DNA from: Propionibacteriaceae bacterium
GTDB taxonomy: Bacteria > Actinomycetota > Actinomycetes > Propionibacteriales > Propionibacteriaceae
Assembly (NCBI GenBank): GCA_031261485.1
Contig: JAISJO010000109.1
Span: forward strand, 1 to 58,323
DNA length: 58,323 nucleotides
Reading direction: 5' to 3'
The position numbers were made by a program, and so were the translations under genes. This document shows, one piece after another, positions 16,472-25,253 of the stretch. Below the pieces are notes generated by a model, which worked only from the letters and a program-made list of their open reading frames with translations, made no database searches and had not been told where the DNA came from. Positions within the stretch are counted from its first letter, which is position 1; every line of letters begins with the position of its first letter.

Positions 16472-18709
16472 TTACCGCTCTGTGCGCAATCTCACTGCTG
16501 TCAGGATGGATCCTCCCAGCAGGAAGAGGAGAGCGGCACCGGCCGAACTCGCCGATTTGCCGACGGGAGCCATCACCGACCCGCCGGTGTGAACCTCGGG
16601 ACCAAGTGCCGTTTTGGTGTACGTCACCGTTACGGTTGTGTCCGAAGGTGCATCCGTCGATTCATCGGGCGAGATCTCCTCCACCACATCCAGGTCGACT
16701 GTGTAGCCGTGGATGATTGGACTGGTCACCGCAGGGTACGAGCCAGTTGGCGTGTACGTCACGGCACCTGTTACCTTGTCCGTGTCCTTCGTCCACTCCA
16801 ACGGTTGTACAACGTCTTCCGGAGTCAGGTCGCCCGCCCCGGTGTACGTGATTGTACGAGTGGTCTCCACACTGTCCACACTGTGATGGTGGGACAGATG
16901 AACAGTGATGGTCTGATCCACCGCCAGGTCATCGTCATATTCCGTTACGTTGTCGAGCGACGCAAAGTCGAACCCGACCGGAACACCAGCCCTCGCCATC
17001 TCTTCTGTGAAACCAACCGAAGACCCAGCGGCCCCAGTGTAAGTTGTCACAGTGCCAGGAGTTGGTGAAACCGGGACGCCATGAACGTCATCATCGGTAT
17101 AAACCACATGAACCGTCTGGTTGGGAGGGGTCCAGGTGAGTGAGCCTGTAGCCCGCAAGTCTGCCTGAGTGGCCGTGACAGCGGCAGAGCCTTCCTCGCT
17201 AGATGTGGAGCAGATTGACACCGTCCCGTCGTCACCTGTGACAAGGCTGCTCATCTCAGAAACCACTCCATTCAGTGTCACTTCGATGCGCGCCCCTGCG
17301 ATGCCGACACCGTCCTTGTCGGCGAGAGTGGCCGTGGTACACAGTTCTTCTCTAACGGGCCCGGTCGCACTGGCCTGGTCCAGGGTCAGAGTGTCGGCGC
17401 CAGGGAATCGAGGCGTGCGTGCGCCTCCAGGATATCCATAGGCGGCGGCAGCGCCAAGGCCATTGACAATGGTCTGGATTGGGACGGGCGACGTGACGGA
17501 ATAGAAACCAGGTTCAAGATTAATGAAGGTGCCAGAATAGTTCGACCCTGGAATACTCACCCAACCCCCCGCCGAAATCGTCGTGCCATTGAGCAAAACG
17601 CTCCCGACCATCGCTCTTGGAGCTGTGATTTTCACACGCAAAGTCGCGCTCGACGGCAGAAGGGCGAGGACTGAATCCGTGAAACCCCACTCCAGGGGTA
17701 GAACCAGAGTCATGGATGGGTTAATGCCGGAGTTTAAGTAGTAATTCCCGCTGGAGTAGTAGACGACCGCGACTGGCTGACTGGCCGTAATACTCAAAGT
17801 CCCTTGAGGACGAAAGTCGTAGTGCTCGCCAGCCGACAGAGAAATAGTCTTATCGACACTCCCTCCTGTGATTTTGACTTCGGTGGTGTCCTGGTCAGCC
17901 AAGACTCGGAAGGTGTCCGGAAACATATCAGGTCGCATGTGTGCGACGAATTCTTTCCCCCAGCCGTTGGTCGGAATCATCTGCTCCATGATGCGGTCAC
18001 AAGACACCTGTCCTGCTGGGACGGTGGCGCACTGGTTCCCGGAGAAGACGGAAATGGGCTTGTCACTGGTGATAACCGTTCCGGTGAGATCTGTCGCCTC
18101 GTGCCATTCGTAGACCTCTCCCAATTGAAGGGTCACATCGAACGGAGCCAATGCCGATGACGATGGCGGGGCAACATGGATTGTTGTTGCTTCGACGGTG
18201 GCAACGGCGGCAATGAGTGAGAGATGGCCACCGCCACTGAAGTAGCCCACTGCTCTGTATCGAGTTCCTAGGGCAGAGACTGGGAGTCCAAGAAACGTGT
18301 CGGTTGATCTGTATTGGTGGTTCATACCATAGATAGTGACATCAGCATCCGCAGTCACGTGAACAGCCAAGGGGACAGGCTCGGTTGGCAGCGAGAGTCG
18401 GGCTTCGACGGGAATCTCGACGACAGCGACTCCGTCGTCAAGGATAATGAATTCTTCGGAGAAATCCAGGCTTTCGATGACCGTTCGTCCGGTGGTGCCA
18501 GGCCAACCCGTCACATAGAGTCTGAGAGAGTTCTCACTGTCATCCCCGTCACTTGAGTTGAAGGCTAGCCAAAACTCACGTCCGGCTGATGAATAGGTCG
18601 TACCATTGTCGGCTGCTTCGGCGGTGTCGACCGGCCAGAATACAGCCATGCCTACTGCAAGTACTGCCGCACTGAGTAGGCTAAGAATGTGACGAAATGA
18701 AAGAGGCAT
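16472..18709 (-). CDS. Wall-anchored adhesin with IgGFc-binding-like, Ig-like and MucBP domains
   Basis: 745 residues. ATG at 18709 follows TAGGAGGACCC; a long in-frame extension upstream is antisense to the repeat region of the next gene and is rejected. Signal peptide 1-32 (ends TAEA). Residues about 35-420 resemble the IgGFc-binding protein N-terminal domain (REFWLAFNSSDG, PISVFSGNQCATVP, QMIPTNGWGKEF). An invasin/Big-like domain follows (GARIEVTLNG), then two MucBP-like repeats (VHVVYTDDD, TRTITYTGAG). The C-terminus has VHTGG at 706-710, a hydrophobic helix and RLRTER, an actinobacterial LPXTG variant. Likely binds mucin or host glycoprotein. It lies divergent from a sortase-like gene. 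Confidence 0.85.
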   Translation of the reverse strand: MPLSFRHILSLLSAAVLAVGMAVFWPVDTAEAADNGTTYSSAGREFWLAFNSSDGDDSENSLRLYVTGWPGTTGRTVIESLDFSEEFIILDDGVAVVEIPVEARLSLPTEPVPLAVHVTADADVTIYGMNHQYRSTDTFLGLPVSALGTRYRAVGYFSGGGHLSLIAAVATVEATTIHVAPPSSSALAPFDVTLQLGEVYEWHEATDLTGTVITSDKPISVFSGNQCATVPAGQVSCDRIMEQMIPTNGWGKEFVAHMRPDMFPDTFRVLADQDTTEVKITGGSVDKTISLSAGEHYDFRPQGTLSITASQPVAVVYYSSGNYYLNSGINPSMTLVLPLEWGFTDSVLALLPSSATLRVKITAPRAMVGSVLLNGTTISAGGWVSIPGSNYSGTFINLEPGFYSVTSPVPIQTIVNGLGAAAAYGYPGGARTPRFPGADTLTLDQASATGPVREELCTTATLADKDGVGIAGARIEVTLNGVVSEMSSLVTGDDGTVSICSTSSEEGSAAVTATQADLRATGSLTWTPPNQTVHVVYTDDDVHGVPVSPTPGTVTTYTGAAGSSVGFTEEMARAGVPVGFDFASLDNVTEYDDDLAVDQTITVHLSHHHSVDSVETTRTITYTGAGDLTPEDVVQPLEWTKDTDKVTGAVTYTPTGSYPAVTSPIIHGYTVDLDVVEEISPDESTDAPSDTTVTVTYTKTALGPEVHTGGSVMAPVGKSASSAGAALLFLLGGSILTAVRLRTER

Positions 18710-18871
18710 GGGTCCTCCTATGGTCGGTGTCTTGCCCGAGTGTTGTCTTCCCTGACAAAACAGATAATAGGTCGCAAGGAGTTTATCATCTTTTCTGGCA
18801 TCGTGCTTACATTGTCCAGTATGTGGATTCTCTTCGGGGACAGCGAAACGAGGTGAGTCTTGTTGCGCGAC

Positions 18872-18880
18872 TGATAGAAT
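18872..18880 (+). promoter_or_regulatory. Candidate extended -10 promoter
   Basis: TGATAGAAT, an extended -10 of the same form as that before clpC, 46 bases upstream of the start at 18926. Confidence 0.4.
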
Positions 18881-18925
18881 CGATTCTCGACTTGGATAGC
18901 CAAGTCTGGGATGGAAAGAAGAATC

Positions 18926-20677
18926 ATGGCGGACGAGACACCCCAGGCACCAAAGGACGACGACCCTCAGGTTCCAGACCCTTCCACTGGTCCTGAGCAA
19001 CCCTCCACTCCTCCTGCGCAACCTGCCACCGACCCTGAGCAACCTGCCACTGCCCCTGCCCAACCGGCCACTGCCGCTGAGCAACCTGCCACCGACCCCG
19101 CGCAACCTCCTACTGCTCCTGCGCAACCTGCCGCCGACCCTGCCCAACCGGCCACTCCCCCTGCGCAACCTTCCACTGGTCCTGAGCAACCTTCCACAGC
19201 CGCTGCACAACCAGCCGCCGACCCCGCGCAACCTGCCCCTGCCCCCGCGCAACCTGCCCCTGCCCCTGAGCAACCTTCCACAGCCGCTGCGCCACTTCCC
19301 ACTGCCGCTGCGCAACGTTTCAACCCCAAGAAACGGTCCTCTTGGCCGGTCGCGCCTTCGTCTCGGCGAGCGAGCGCGTCATCGGAGGATACGGACGAGA
19401 TCGACCTTCCGAGTATGGCCCGTTCTTTCCGACCGGTCACCAAAGAACCAGGAGAGTCCTCGACAGAATCATCCACGCCAGCAGTCGTTGCGGCTGAGTC
19501 CGCGTCTGAGGATGCGAGCCCCAAGTCCGAGCCTGCGGCTGAACCGGCCGCTCCCGAAGTTTCAAAGCCTGAGCCGACCAAGGCCATGCCAGCGACTCCC
19601 GCGACGGACGTTTCGTCCGCAGCCCACCCTGACAACACTGCGCCCGAGATTCCAGAGCCGACCGCTCCTGAGGCGTCAGAGTCTGCCGAACCCGAACTCC
19701 CGCAGCCTGTCGAACCTGAGGCACCCGCACCTGCAATCAAGCAGAAGAAGAGCGGTGGCATACTATGGCGGCGAGCCAAGGCCCCGGCGACCCCCGACAC
19801 GACCGAAACGACCGACACCACTGGCACCACCGACACCACTGGCACCCCTGCCGCCACCGACACCCCTGAGTCGCCAAAACCTGCCGACTCCTCCGACGCA
19901 TCGCCCGAGGCCCCTGCCGAGACTGCGCCCGAAGCGGAAACCCAGACTGGGGACGGCGACGACGGAGCCATCATCCCTCCCGAGTCGCCCGAGGCTGAAG
20001 AAGAGGAACCGGAGAAGAAGCGCCGCAAGGGCCTTCTCTGGTACATCCTCGCGGCCATCCTTATCATCGTGGCCATCATTTTGGGAATCGCGTCGTGCAG
20101 TGGCCTTCGCATGCCTTGGGAGCCAGCGACTACCACAGGCATCATCGACATGGACAATAATGTTGTCGTCCCCGATGATCCGGTCATTCTCGACCCAGAT
20201 TTCCAGAAGGAAGCCGATGCCGTCCCGAGTGTGTACCCTGGCGGCTTCGTGGTCGATTCAGTGGGCCTGGACGTTCCGCTGGGCGAGGTCAATGCAGTTG
20301 GAGGGGTCATCAACCCACCTGACTTTACGCATGCCTTCGTTGTGCGCAATATGGGTGTTCTCCCAGCCAATGCTACGGAAGGGACAGTGTATGTAACTCT
20401 GCACACTGTCGTTGGTGGCAAGGGACCGGGCAACTACCTCATTGATGTGCCCCACCAGACGACCACTCTGAGGGCGGGCGACCTCATCAGGGTCGGCGAC
20501 CTCACATACCGCTTCACCTCCCACCAGCTCATTCCGCGCGGCGAACTCTCCGCACACGCAGACTTGTGGGTGAACACGCCCAACCGACTCGTCGTCATCA
20601 CCTGCATGCTCCACAAGGATCTTCAGCTCAACACGATCACAGATAACTTGGTCATCTATGCAGAGTTGGTCGCCTGA
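18926..20677 (+). CDS. Membrane protein with heptad repeats and a sortase-like extracellular domain lacking the Arg
   Basis: 583 residues. ATG at 18926 has GAAAGAAG upstream; the earlier in-frame ATG at 18911 has none. Residues 23-127 are 15 seven-residue repeats of the form PAQPATD. A long acidic, Pro/Thr-rich region follows, then a basic-flanked membrane helix at about 370-392. The C-terminal domain (about 420-583) looks like a class E/F sortase: VDSVGLDVPLGEVNAVGG, a His in YVTLHTVV (His493), RAGDLIRVGDLTYRFTS, and a Cys in LVVITC (Cys560). In class F enzymes a catalytic Arg precedes DNVVVYA; here that position is Thr572 (TITDNLVIYA). It may be a degenerate or regulatory sortase. Encoded next to a wall-anchored adhesin. 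Confidence 0.8.
   Translation: MADETPQAPKDDDPQVPDPSTGPEQPSTPPAQPATDPEQPATAPAQPATAAEQPATDPAQPPTAPAQPAADPAQPATPPAQPSTGPEQPSTAAAQPAADPAQPAPAPAQPAPAPEQPSTAAAPLPTAAAQRFNPKKRSSWPVAPSSRRASASSEDTDEIDLPSMARSFRPVTKEPGESSTESSTPAVVAAESASEDASPKSEPAAEPAAPEVSKPEPTKAMPATPATDVSSAAHPDNTAPEIPEPTAPEASESAEPELPQPVEPEAPAPAIKQKKSGGILWRRAKAPATPDTTETTDTTGTTDTTGTPAATDTPESPKPADSSDASPEAPAETAPEAETQTGDGDDGAIIPPESPEAEEEEPEKKRRKGLLWYILAAILIIVAIILGIASCSGLRMPWEPATTTGIIDMDNNVVVPDDPVILDPDFQKEADAVPSVYPGGFVVDSVGLDVPLGEVNAVGGVINPPDFTHAFVVRNMGVLPANATEGTVYVTLHTVVGGKGPGNYLIDVPHQTTTLRAGDLIRVGDLTYRFTSHQLIPRGELSAHADLWVNTPNRLVVITCMLHKDLQLNTITDNLVIYAELVA
18992..19306 (+). repeat. 21-bp tandem repeats coding for PAQPATD-type heptads
   Basis: Fifteen in-frame units of 21 bases encode [P/A][A/E]QP[A/S][T/A/P]x. 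The antisense strand of the repeat has no stops, which produces long spurious frames. Confidence 0.9.
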
Positions 20678-20693
20678 GTCTGGACGCGACCAA
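20666..20693. terminator. Possible bidirectional hairpin between convergent genes
   Basis: TTGGTCGC and GCGACCAA form a perfect 8-bp stem with a 12-base loop overlapping the stop of the sortase-like gene, ahead of the convergent ilvD. No U-run, so weak. Confidence 0.35.
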
Positions 20694-20748
20694 GGGACTC
20701 GTGGAACAATATTAGTTTCTGTTTGGGCTCATCACTGCCGCAAGATGT

Positions 20749-22587
20749 TCAGGCCAATTTGCGGCGCGCTGCTCCCTTGTCTGCCGACTGGGCGAGCGAT
20801 GCGTACACCTTGAGGGCATTCGTGATAGGGCGGACACGGTCTTTCGGCGCCCATCCTGCTTTGTCCTGCTCGACTCTGCGGGCCGCCAACTCTTCGTCGG
20901 AGACCTGGACCGAGATTGTGCGGTCAGGAATCGAAACCGAAATCAGGTCGCCGTCGCGTATCAGACCGATTGCCCCACCGTCAGCCGCCTCGGGAGAAAT
21001 ATGGCCGATGCTGAGCCCGCTCGACCCGCCAGAGAAGCGCCCATCAGTGATAAGCGCACATTTCGGCCCGAGCCCGACACCTTTGAGGTAACTCGTGGGG
21101 TACAACATCTCCTGCATTCCCGGCCCACCTTGAGGACCTTCATAACGGACAACAACCACATCTCCAGCAACGATTCGTCCATTGAGGATGGCATCAACCG
21201 CTTCTTCTTGTGATTCACTCACCTTGGCTGGGCCAGTAAAGGTCCATTGGTCTTCGGGTACGCCCGCCGTCTTGACCACACAACCATCAACAGCAATGTT
21301 GCCGGTCAGGATCGCCAGCCCGCCGTCCTTTGTGTAAGCGTGCTCGGCGTCTCGGATGCACCCTGCCGCCGCGTCTGTGTCGAGACTGTCCCAACGGGCA
21401 TCCGTGGAGAAGGGTTCAGTGGTCCGCACCCTCCCTGGCGCCGCATGGAATAGCTCGATGGCTTCGGGTAATGCTTCGTCGGATCGAATGTCCCAAGCCG
21501 CCAGCCAGGTCGTCAAGTCGGGTGAGTGGACTGGGACGACCTCGCGGTTGAGAAGCCCGGCGCGGTTCAGTTCCCCCAGGATTGCGGGGATGCCGCCAGC
21601 GCGATGTACATCTTCCATATAGTAATTGTGTGTGTTCGGAGCGACCTTGACGAGGCAGGGCACGCGGCGAGAGAGTGCGTCGATATCTGCCAGGGTGAAG
21701 TCGACCTCGGCCTCCTGCGCGGCAGCAAGCAAATGGAGAACGGTGTTTGTTGACCCGCCCATAGCGATATCCATTGTCATGGCATTCTCGAAAGCCGCCT
21801 TGGTCGCCACACTCAGTGGCAGCATCGAGGTGTCGTCCTGGTCGTAACGCCGATGGCACAGGTCAACAATGAGCTTGCCCGCGTCCTCGAAAAGACTGCG
21901 TCGAGCAACGTTGGTTGCGAGAGTCGAACCATTGCCTGGCAAGGCCAAACCCAGCGCCTCGATCAGACAGTTCATGGAATTGGCCGTGAACATTCCTGAG
22001 CAGGAACCACACGTCGGGCAGGCAGCCGCCTCGATAGTGGCAATGTCTTCATCGCTGACATTGGGGTCCACGGAAGCGACCATGGCGTCGATGAGATCCA
22101 GAGAAGTCTGCCCACCGGCTAGCTGCACAGTCGAGCGTCCCGACTCCATCGGCCCGCCCGACACGAAGACAGTCGGGATATTGAGCCGCAGCGCGGCAAG
22201 GAGCATTCCTGGAGTGATCTTGTCGCAGTTGGAGATACAGACAAGAGCATCGGCCTGATGGGCGTTGACCATGTATTCCACGGAGTCAGCGATGATTTCG
22301 CGCGAAGGCAAGGAGTACAGCATCCCCGAGTGGCCCATAGCGATACCATCGTCAATAGCGATTGTCGAGAACTCGCGCCCCACCCCGCCAGCTTCGGCGA
22401 TGGCGTCGCACACGAGTGTGCCCATGTCTTTGAGGTGGACGTGGCCCGGCACGAATTGTGTGTACGAGTTGGCGACCGCAATGATGGGCTTCCCGAAGTC
22501 AGATTCCGTCATCCCCGTGGCCCGCCACAATGCGCGCGCCCCCGCCATGATCCGACCCTGCGTGGTCGTAGCCGAGCGAAGTTCCAT
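20749..22587 (-). CDS. ilvD: Dihydroxy-acid dehydratase
   Basis: 612 residues, the usual length of the long IlvD form. ATG at 22587 with GGAGG upstream. It dehydrates 2,3-dihydroxy acids to 2-keto acids, the step before the final transamination in valine and isoleucine synthesis. Motifs: [25 protein letters not shown] and [16 protein letters not shown] with the iron-sulphur Cys residues, and RFSGGSSG near the C-terminus. No other ilv genes are nearby, so it is a single-gene unit. Confidence 0.97.
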   Translation of the reverse strand: MELRSATTTQGRIMAGARALWRATGMTESDFGKPIIAVANSYTQFVPGHVHLKDMGTLVCDAIAEAGGVGREFSTIAIDDGIAMGHSGMLYSLPSREIIADSVEYMVNAHQADALVCISNCDKITPGMLLAALRLNIPTVFVSGGPMESGRSTVQLAGGQTSLDLIDAMVASVDPNVSDEDIATIEAAACPTCGSCSGMFTANSMNCLIEALGLALPGNGSTLATNVARRSLFEDAGKLIVDLCHRRYDQDDTSMLPLSVATKAAFENAMTMDIAMGGSTNTVLHLLAAAQEAEVDFTLADIDALSRRVPCLVKVAPNTHNYYMEDVHRAGGIPAILGELNRAGLLNREVVPVHSPDLTTWLAAWDIRSDEALPEAIELFHAAPGRVRTTEPFSTDARWDSLDTDAAAGCIRDAEHAYTKDGGLAILTGNIAVDGCVVKTAGVPEDQWTFTGPAKVSESQEEAVDAILNGRIVAGDVVVVRYEGPQGGPGMQEMLYPTSYLKGVGLGPKCALITDGRFSGGSSGLSIGHISPEAADGGAIGLIRDGDLISVSIPDRTISVQVSDEELAARRVEQDKAGWAPKDRVRPITNALKVYASLAQSADKGAARRKLA

Positions 22588-23048
22588 GATTCCTCCTTCT
22601 CACCGACGTTCACTGTACGCCGCACAGCCAAGAATACCGATTGGTCTTGGGGTGTGGGCAGGTACCTACCCCAACCATGGCCGACCGCGCCCCAAGTGCT
22701 TGCTCACGCGGGTCCAACTTTGGCCCACTCCGACGATGCTGAGGGTGTGCGAACGAAGTTGGATCAAAGATCACCCATTCTCGACGCTGAAATCGGCGTA
22801 CTTTGAGCCGACTCCGTCCACTGCCCTAGGAATCGTGCGGATTAGGCCAAAGTTCGCCAAGGAACGAAGCTCGCTTCGATTCCGAGACGATTGAAGGTCG
22901 TTGTAGGCGGCAAAGCCGCCAAGCACGGCGCCCCTCGACGAAAGTGTCACCATGGCACCCAAGCCAGCGTCGGAGGATTTTGGGGGTGACACTGAGGCAG
23001 GCCCCCAGCCACGGCCCATTGCTGACCTCCGCGTGGGAGACTATGTAT
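22588..23048. other. Repeat-rich intergenic region before nadE
   Basis: 461 bases without a credible gene. It holds a diverged copy of the dispersed repeat (22717-22837), a perfect GGCGGC/GCCGCC hairpin (22906-22920), and an 8-bp inverted repeat GTGTCACC (22944-22951) / GGTGACAC (22985-22992) shortly before nadE. Confidence 0.6.
22717..22837 (+). repeat. Diverged copy C of the dispersed CTTTGAGCC repeat
   Basis: Aligns over its whole length with the copies at 47372-47499 and 48067-48193. It keeps the hairpin half-sites GGATCAAAG and CTTTGAGCC about 30 bases apart and the GGCGTACTTTGAGCC block. Confidence 0.6.
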
Positions 23049-25241
23049 ATGGACTTTGCCAATGCTTACGCTCAGGGGTTTGCGCGCGTCGCTGCCCGGG
23101 TGCTTCCTGTCCACCTCGCACAGCCGATGGCCAACGTACACGCCATCGCCGAGGACGCCCGTGCCCTATCAGAAGACGGTGTGTGCCTCGTGGCGTACCC
23201 GGAGTTATGCGTCACGGGGTACTCCTGCGACGACCTCTTCCTTCAGGAGACGCTGCTCGACGCGACCGAGGACGCCCTAGGATTCCTCGCCGAAGCGACA
23301 CAGGACCTGAGGCCGCTCATCATCGTGGGGGCACCGCTTCGGCACAACGCCCGCGTGTACAACTGTGCGGTCGCCATCTGGCATGGGGAAATACTGGCGG
23401 CTGTCCCCAAGAGTTACCTGCCCAATTACCGCGAATTCTATGAACGCCGCTGGTTCGCGCCCGGCGACGACCTGCGCGGCGACGACGTGGCCCACCTCAA
23501 CCGACTGGGCAAAGACGTCCCTCTGGCCCCTCGCCAACTCATCGAGTTCGAGGCCATCCCGGGGTTGAGGGTCGGCATCGAGGTGTGCGAGGACATGTGG
23601 GTGCCCGTCCCTCCGCACGCCCAACTCGCCCTCGGCGGTGCGACCGTTATTGTCAATTTGTCCGGTTCGCCCATCACTATCGGTAAAGCGGACGACCGCA
23701 AGTTGCTGGCCCGTTCAGCCTCTGCGCGGTGCAACTGCGCTTACCTCTTCACTGCTGCGGGCCCAGGAGAGTCCTCGACCGATTTGAGTTGGGACGGCCA
23801 GACCTTCGTGTACGAGTGCGGCGACCTGCTGGGCGAATCCGAACGCTTCCACCTCGGACCCTCAGGCACAATCGTTGACATCGATGTACACCGCCTCAAC
23901 CAAGAGCGCTTGCGCCAAGGCAGCCAAGACGACAACCTACGCGGCATCTCGCAGGGACCTTCCCCCGCTCGTCCCACAGAAACCGAACGTCGAGCTCGTG
24001 AATCTTCCCTTGTCACACGCACTATTCTCATCCCCGAACCCAATCCGAGCGACCAGACCTCGGACCCGCCCGACTCCGGCTTCCTGCCCACCAGCGGCGA
24101 CATCGGGTTGCACCGCAAGGTCGACCGTTTCCCCTTCGTCCCCGACGACCCGGCACGCCTCGCACAGGATTGCTACGAGGCGTACAACATCCAGGTGTAC
24201 GGCCTGGCCCGACGCATGCAGGCCATCGGCAATCCCAAGCTGGTCATCGGCGTCTCGGGCGGGCTCGATTCCACTCATGCCCTCATAGTCTGCGCCAAGG
24301 CGCTCGACCTCCTTGGCCGCCCACGAAGTGACATTCTTGCTTTCACCATGCCCGGATTCGCCACTTTGGATGAGACCAAGAACTCAGCCCTGAGGCTGAT
24401 GGAGGCCATCGGCGCGACGTACGAAACCCTCGACATTCGCCCCGCCGCCACGCAGATGCTCACCGACCTGGGCCATCCTTTCGCCAACGGCGAACCCACG
24501 TACGACGTGACCTTCGAGAATGTACAGGCGGGGCTGCGCACCGATTACCTCTTCCGAATCGCCAACCAACGAGGCGGCATCGTCGTCGGCACAGGTGACC
24601 TGTCGGAACTCGCGCTGGGTTGGTGTACCTACGGCGTGGGCGACCAGATGAGCCATTACGCGGTCAACACGGGAGTTCCCAAGACGCTTATCCAGTACCT
24701 CATTCGCTGGGTGATAAGCGAAAACCTCGTGGGCGAGCACGCGAACGACGTCCTGGAGAAGATACTGTCTCAAGAGATTTCCCCCGAACTCGTTCCGCCC
24801 GCCGACGGGAAGACCATGCAGTCCACGGAGGAGATCATCGGTCCTTACGCTTTGCATGACTTTTTCTTGTACCACCTTCTGCGCAGGGGTGAAAAGCCTA
24901 GTCGCATCGCCTATCTTGCCCACCAAGCGTGGCATGATAGGGACAAAGGCGACTGGCCGCAAGACTGGGACGAGGCTCGCACGGTAAGCTATAACCTTCC
25001 AGTGATTCGTCACTGGCTGGAGTCGTTCCTCAAGAGGTTCTTCGCCAACCAGTTCAAGCGCTCGGCCATCCCGAACGGTCCGAAGGTCTCGGCGGGGGGA
25101 ACGCTCTCCCCACGCGGCGATTGGAGGATGCCGTCGGATGTGAGTCCGGCGACTTGGTTGACGGAACTGGAGAATGTGCCTGACGACTGGCCAGTGGCAA
25201 TCGGCGGTCGTCTGGGGGACAATGGGCGCAGTGGGGACTGA
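23049..25241 (+). CDS. nadE: Glutamine-dependent NAD+ synthetase
   Basis: 730 residues. The ATG at 23049 (MDFANAYAQGFARVAA) fits actinobacterial homologues and lies nine bases after GGGAG; an in-frame ATG two codons upstream is too close to that site. N-terminal nitrilase-type glutaminase domain with catalytic Glu52 (YPEL), Lys121 (VPKSY) and Cys180 (VCEDMW). C-terminal synthetase domain with the P-loop SGGLDS at about 403. It converts nicotinate adenine dinucleotide to NAD+ using glutamine-derived ammonia and ATP. The HSP90-like gene starts 12 bases after its stop and may be co-transcribed. Confidence 0.96.
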   Translation: MDFANAYAQGFARVAARVLPVHLAQPMANVHAIAEDARALSEDGVCLVAYPELCVTGYSCDDLFLQETLLDATEDALGFLAEATQDLRPLIIVGAPLRHNARVYNCAVAIWHGEILAAVPKSYLPNYREFYERRWFAPGDDLRGDDVAHLNRLGKDVPLAPRQLIEFEAIPGLRVGIEVCEDMWVPVPPHAQLALGGATVIVNLSGSPITIGKADDRKLLARSASARCNCAYLFTAAGPGESSTDLSWDGQTFVYECGDLLGESERFHLGPSGTIVDIDVHRLNQERLRQGSQDDNLRGISQGPSPARPTETERRARESSLVTRTILIPEPNPSDQTSDPPDSGFLPTSGDIGLHRKVDRFPFVPDDPARLAQDCYEAYNIQVYGLARRMQAIGNPKLVIGVSGGLDSTHALIVCAKALDLLGRPRSDILAFTMPGFATLDETKNSALRLMEAIGATYETLDIRPAATQMLTDLGHPFANGEPTYDVTFENVQAGLRTDYLFRIANQRGGIVVGTGDLSELALGWCTYGVGDQMSHYAVNTGVPKTLIQYLIRWVISENLVGEHANDVLEKILSQEISPELVPPADGKTMQSTEEIIGPYALHDFFLYHLLRRGEKPSRIAYLAHQAWHDRDKGDWPQDWDEARTVSYNLPVIRHWLESFLKRFFANQFKRSAIPNGPKVSAGGTLSPRGDWRMPSDVSPATWLTELENVPDDWPVAIGGRLGDNGRSGD

Positions 25242-25253
25242 GAAGAAGGTGTC

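Noticed and set aside
18710..19315. N-terminal extension of the adhesin gene to 19315
   Set aside because: It is the antisense of the heptad repeats; the ATG at 18709 has a strong ribosome site and signal peptide.
18967..20433. 488-codon antisense frame over the heptad repeats
   Set aside because: Low-complexity product of the repeat read backwards; the sense frame has a membrane helix and a domain.
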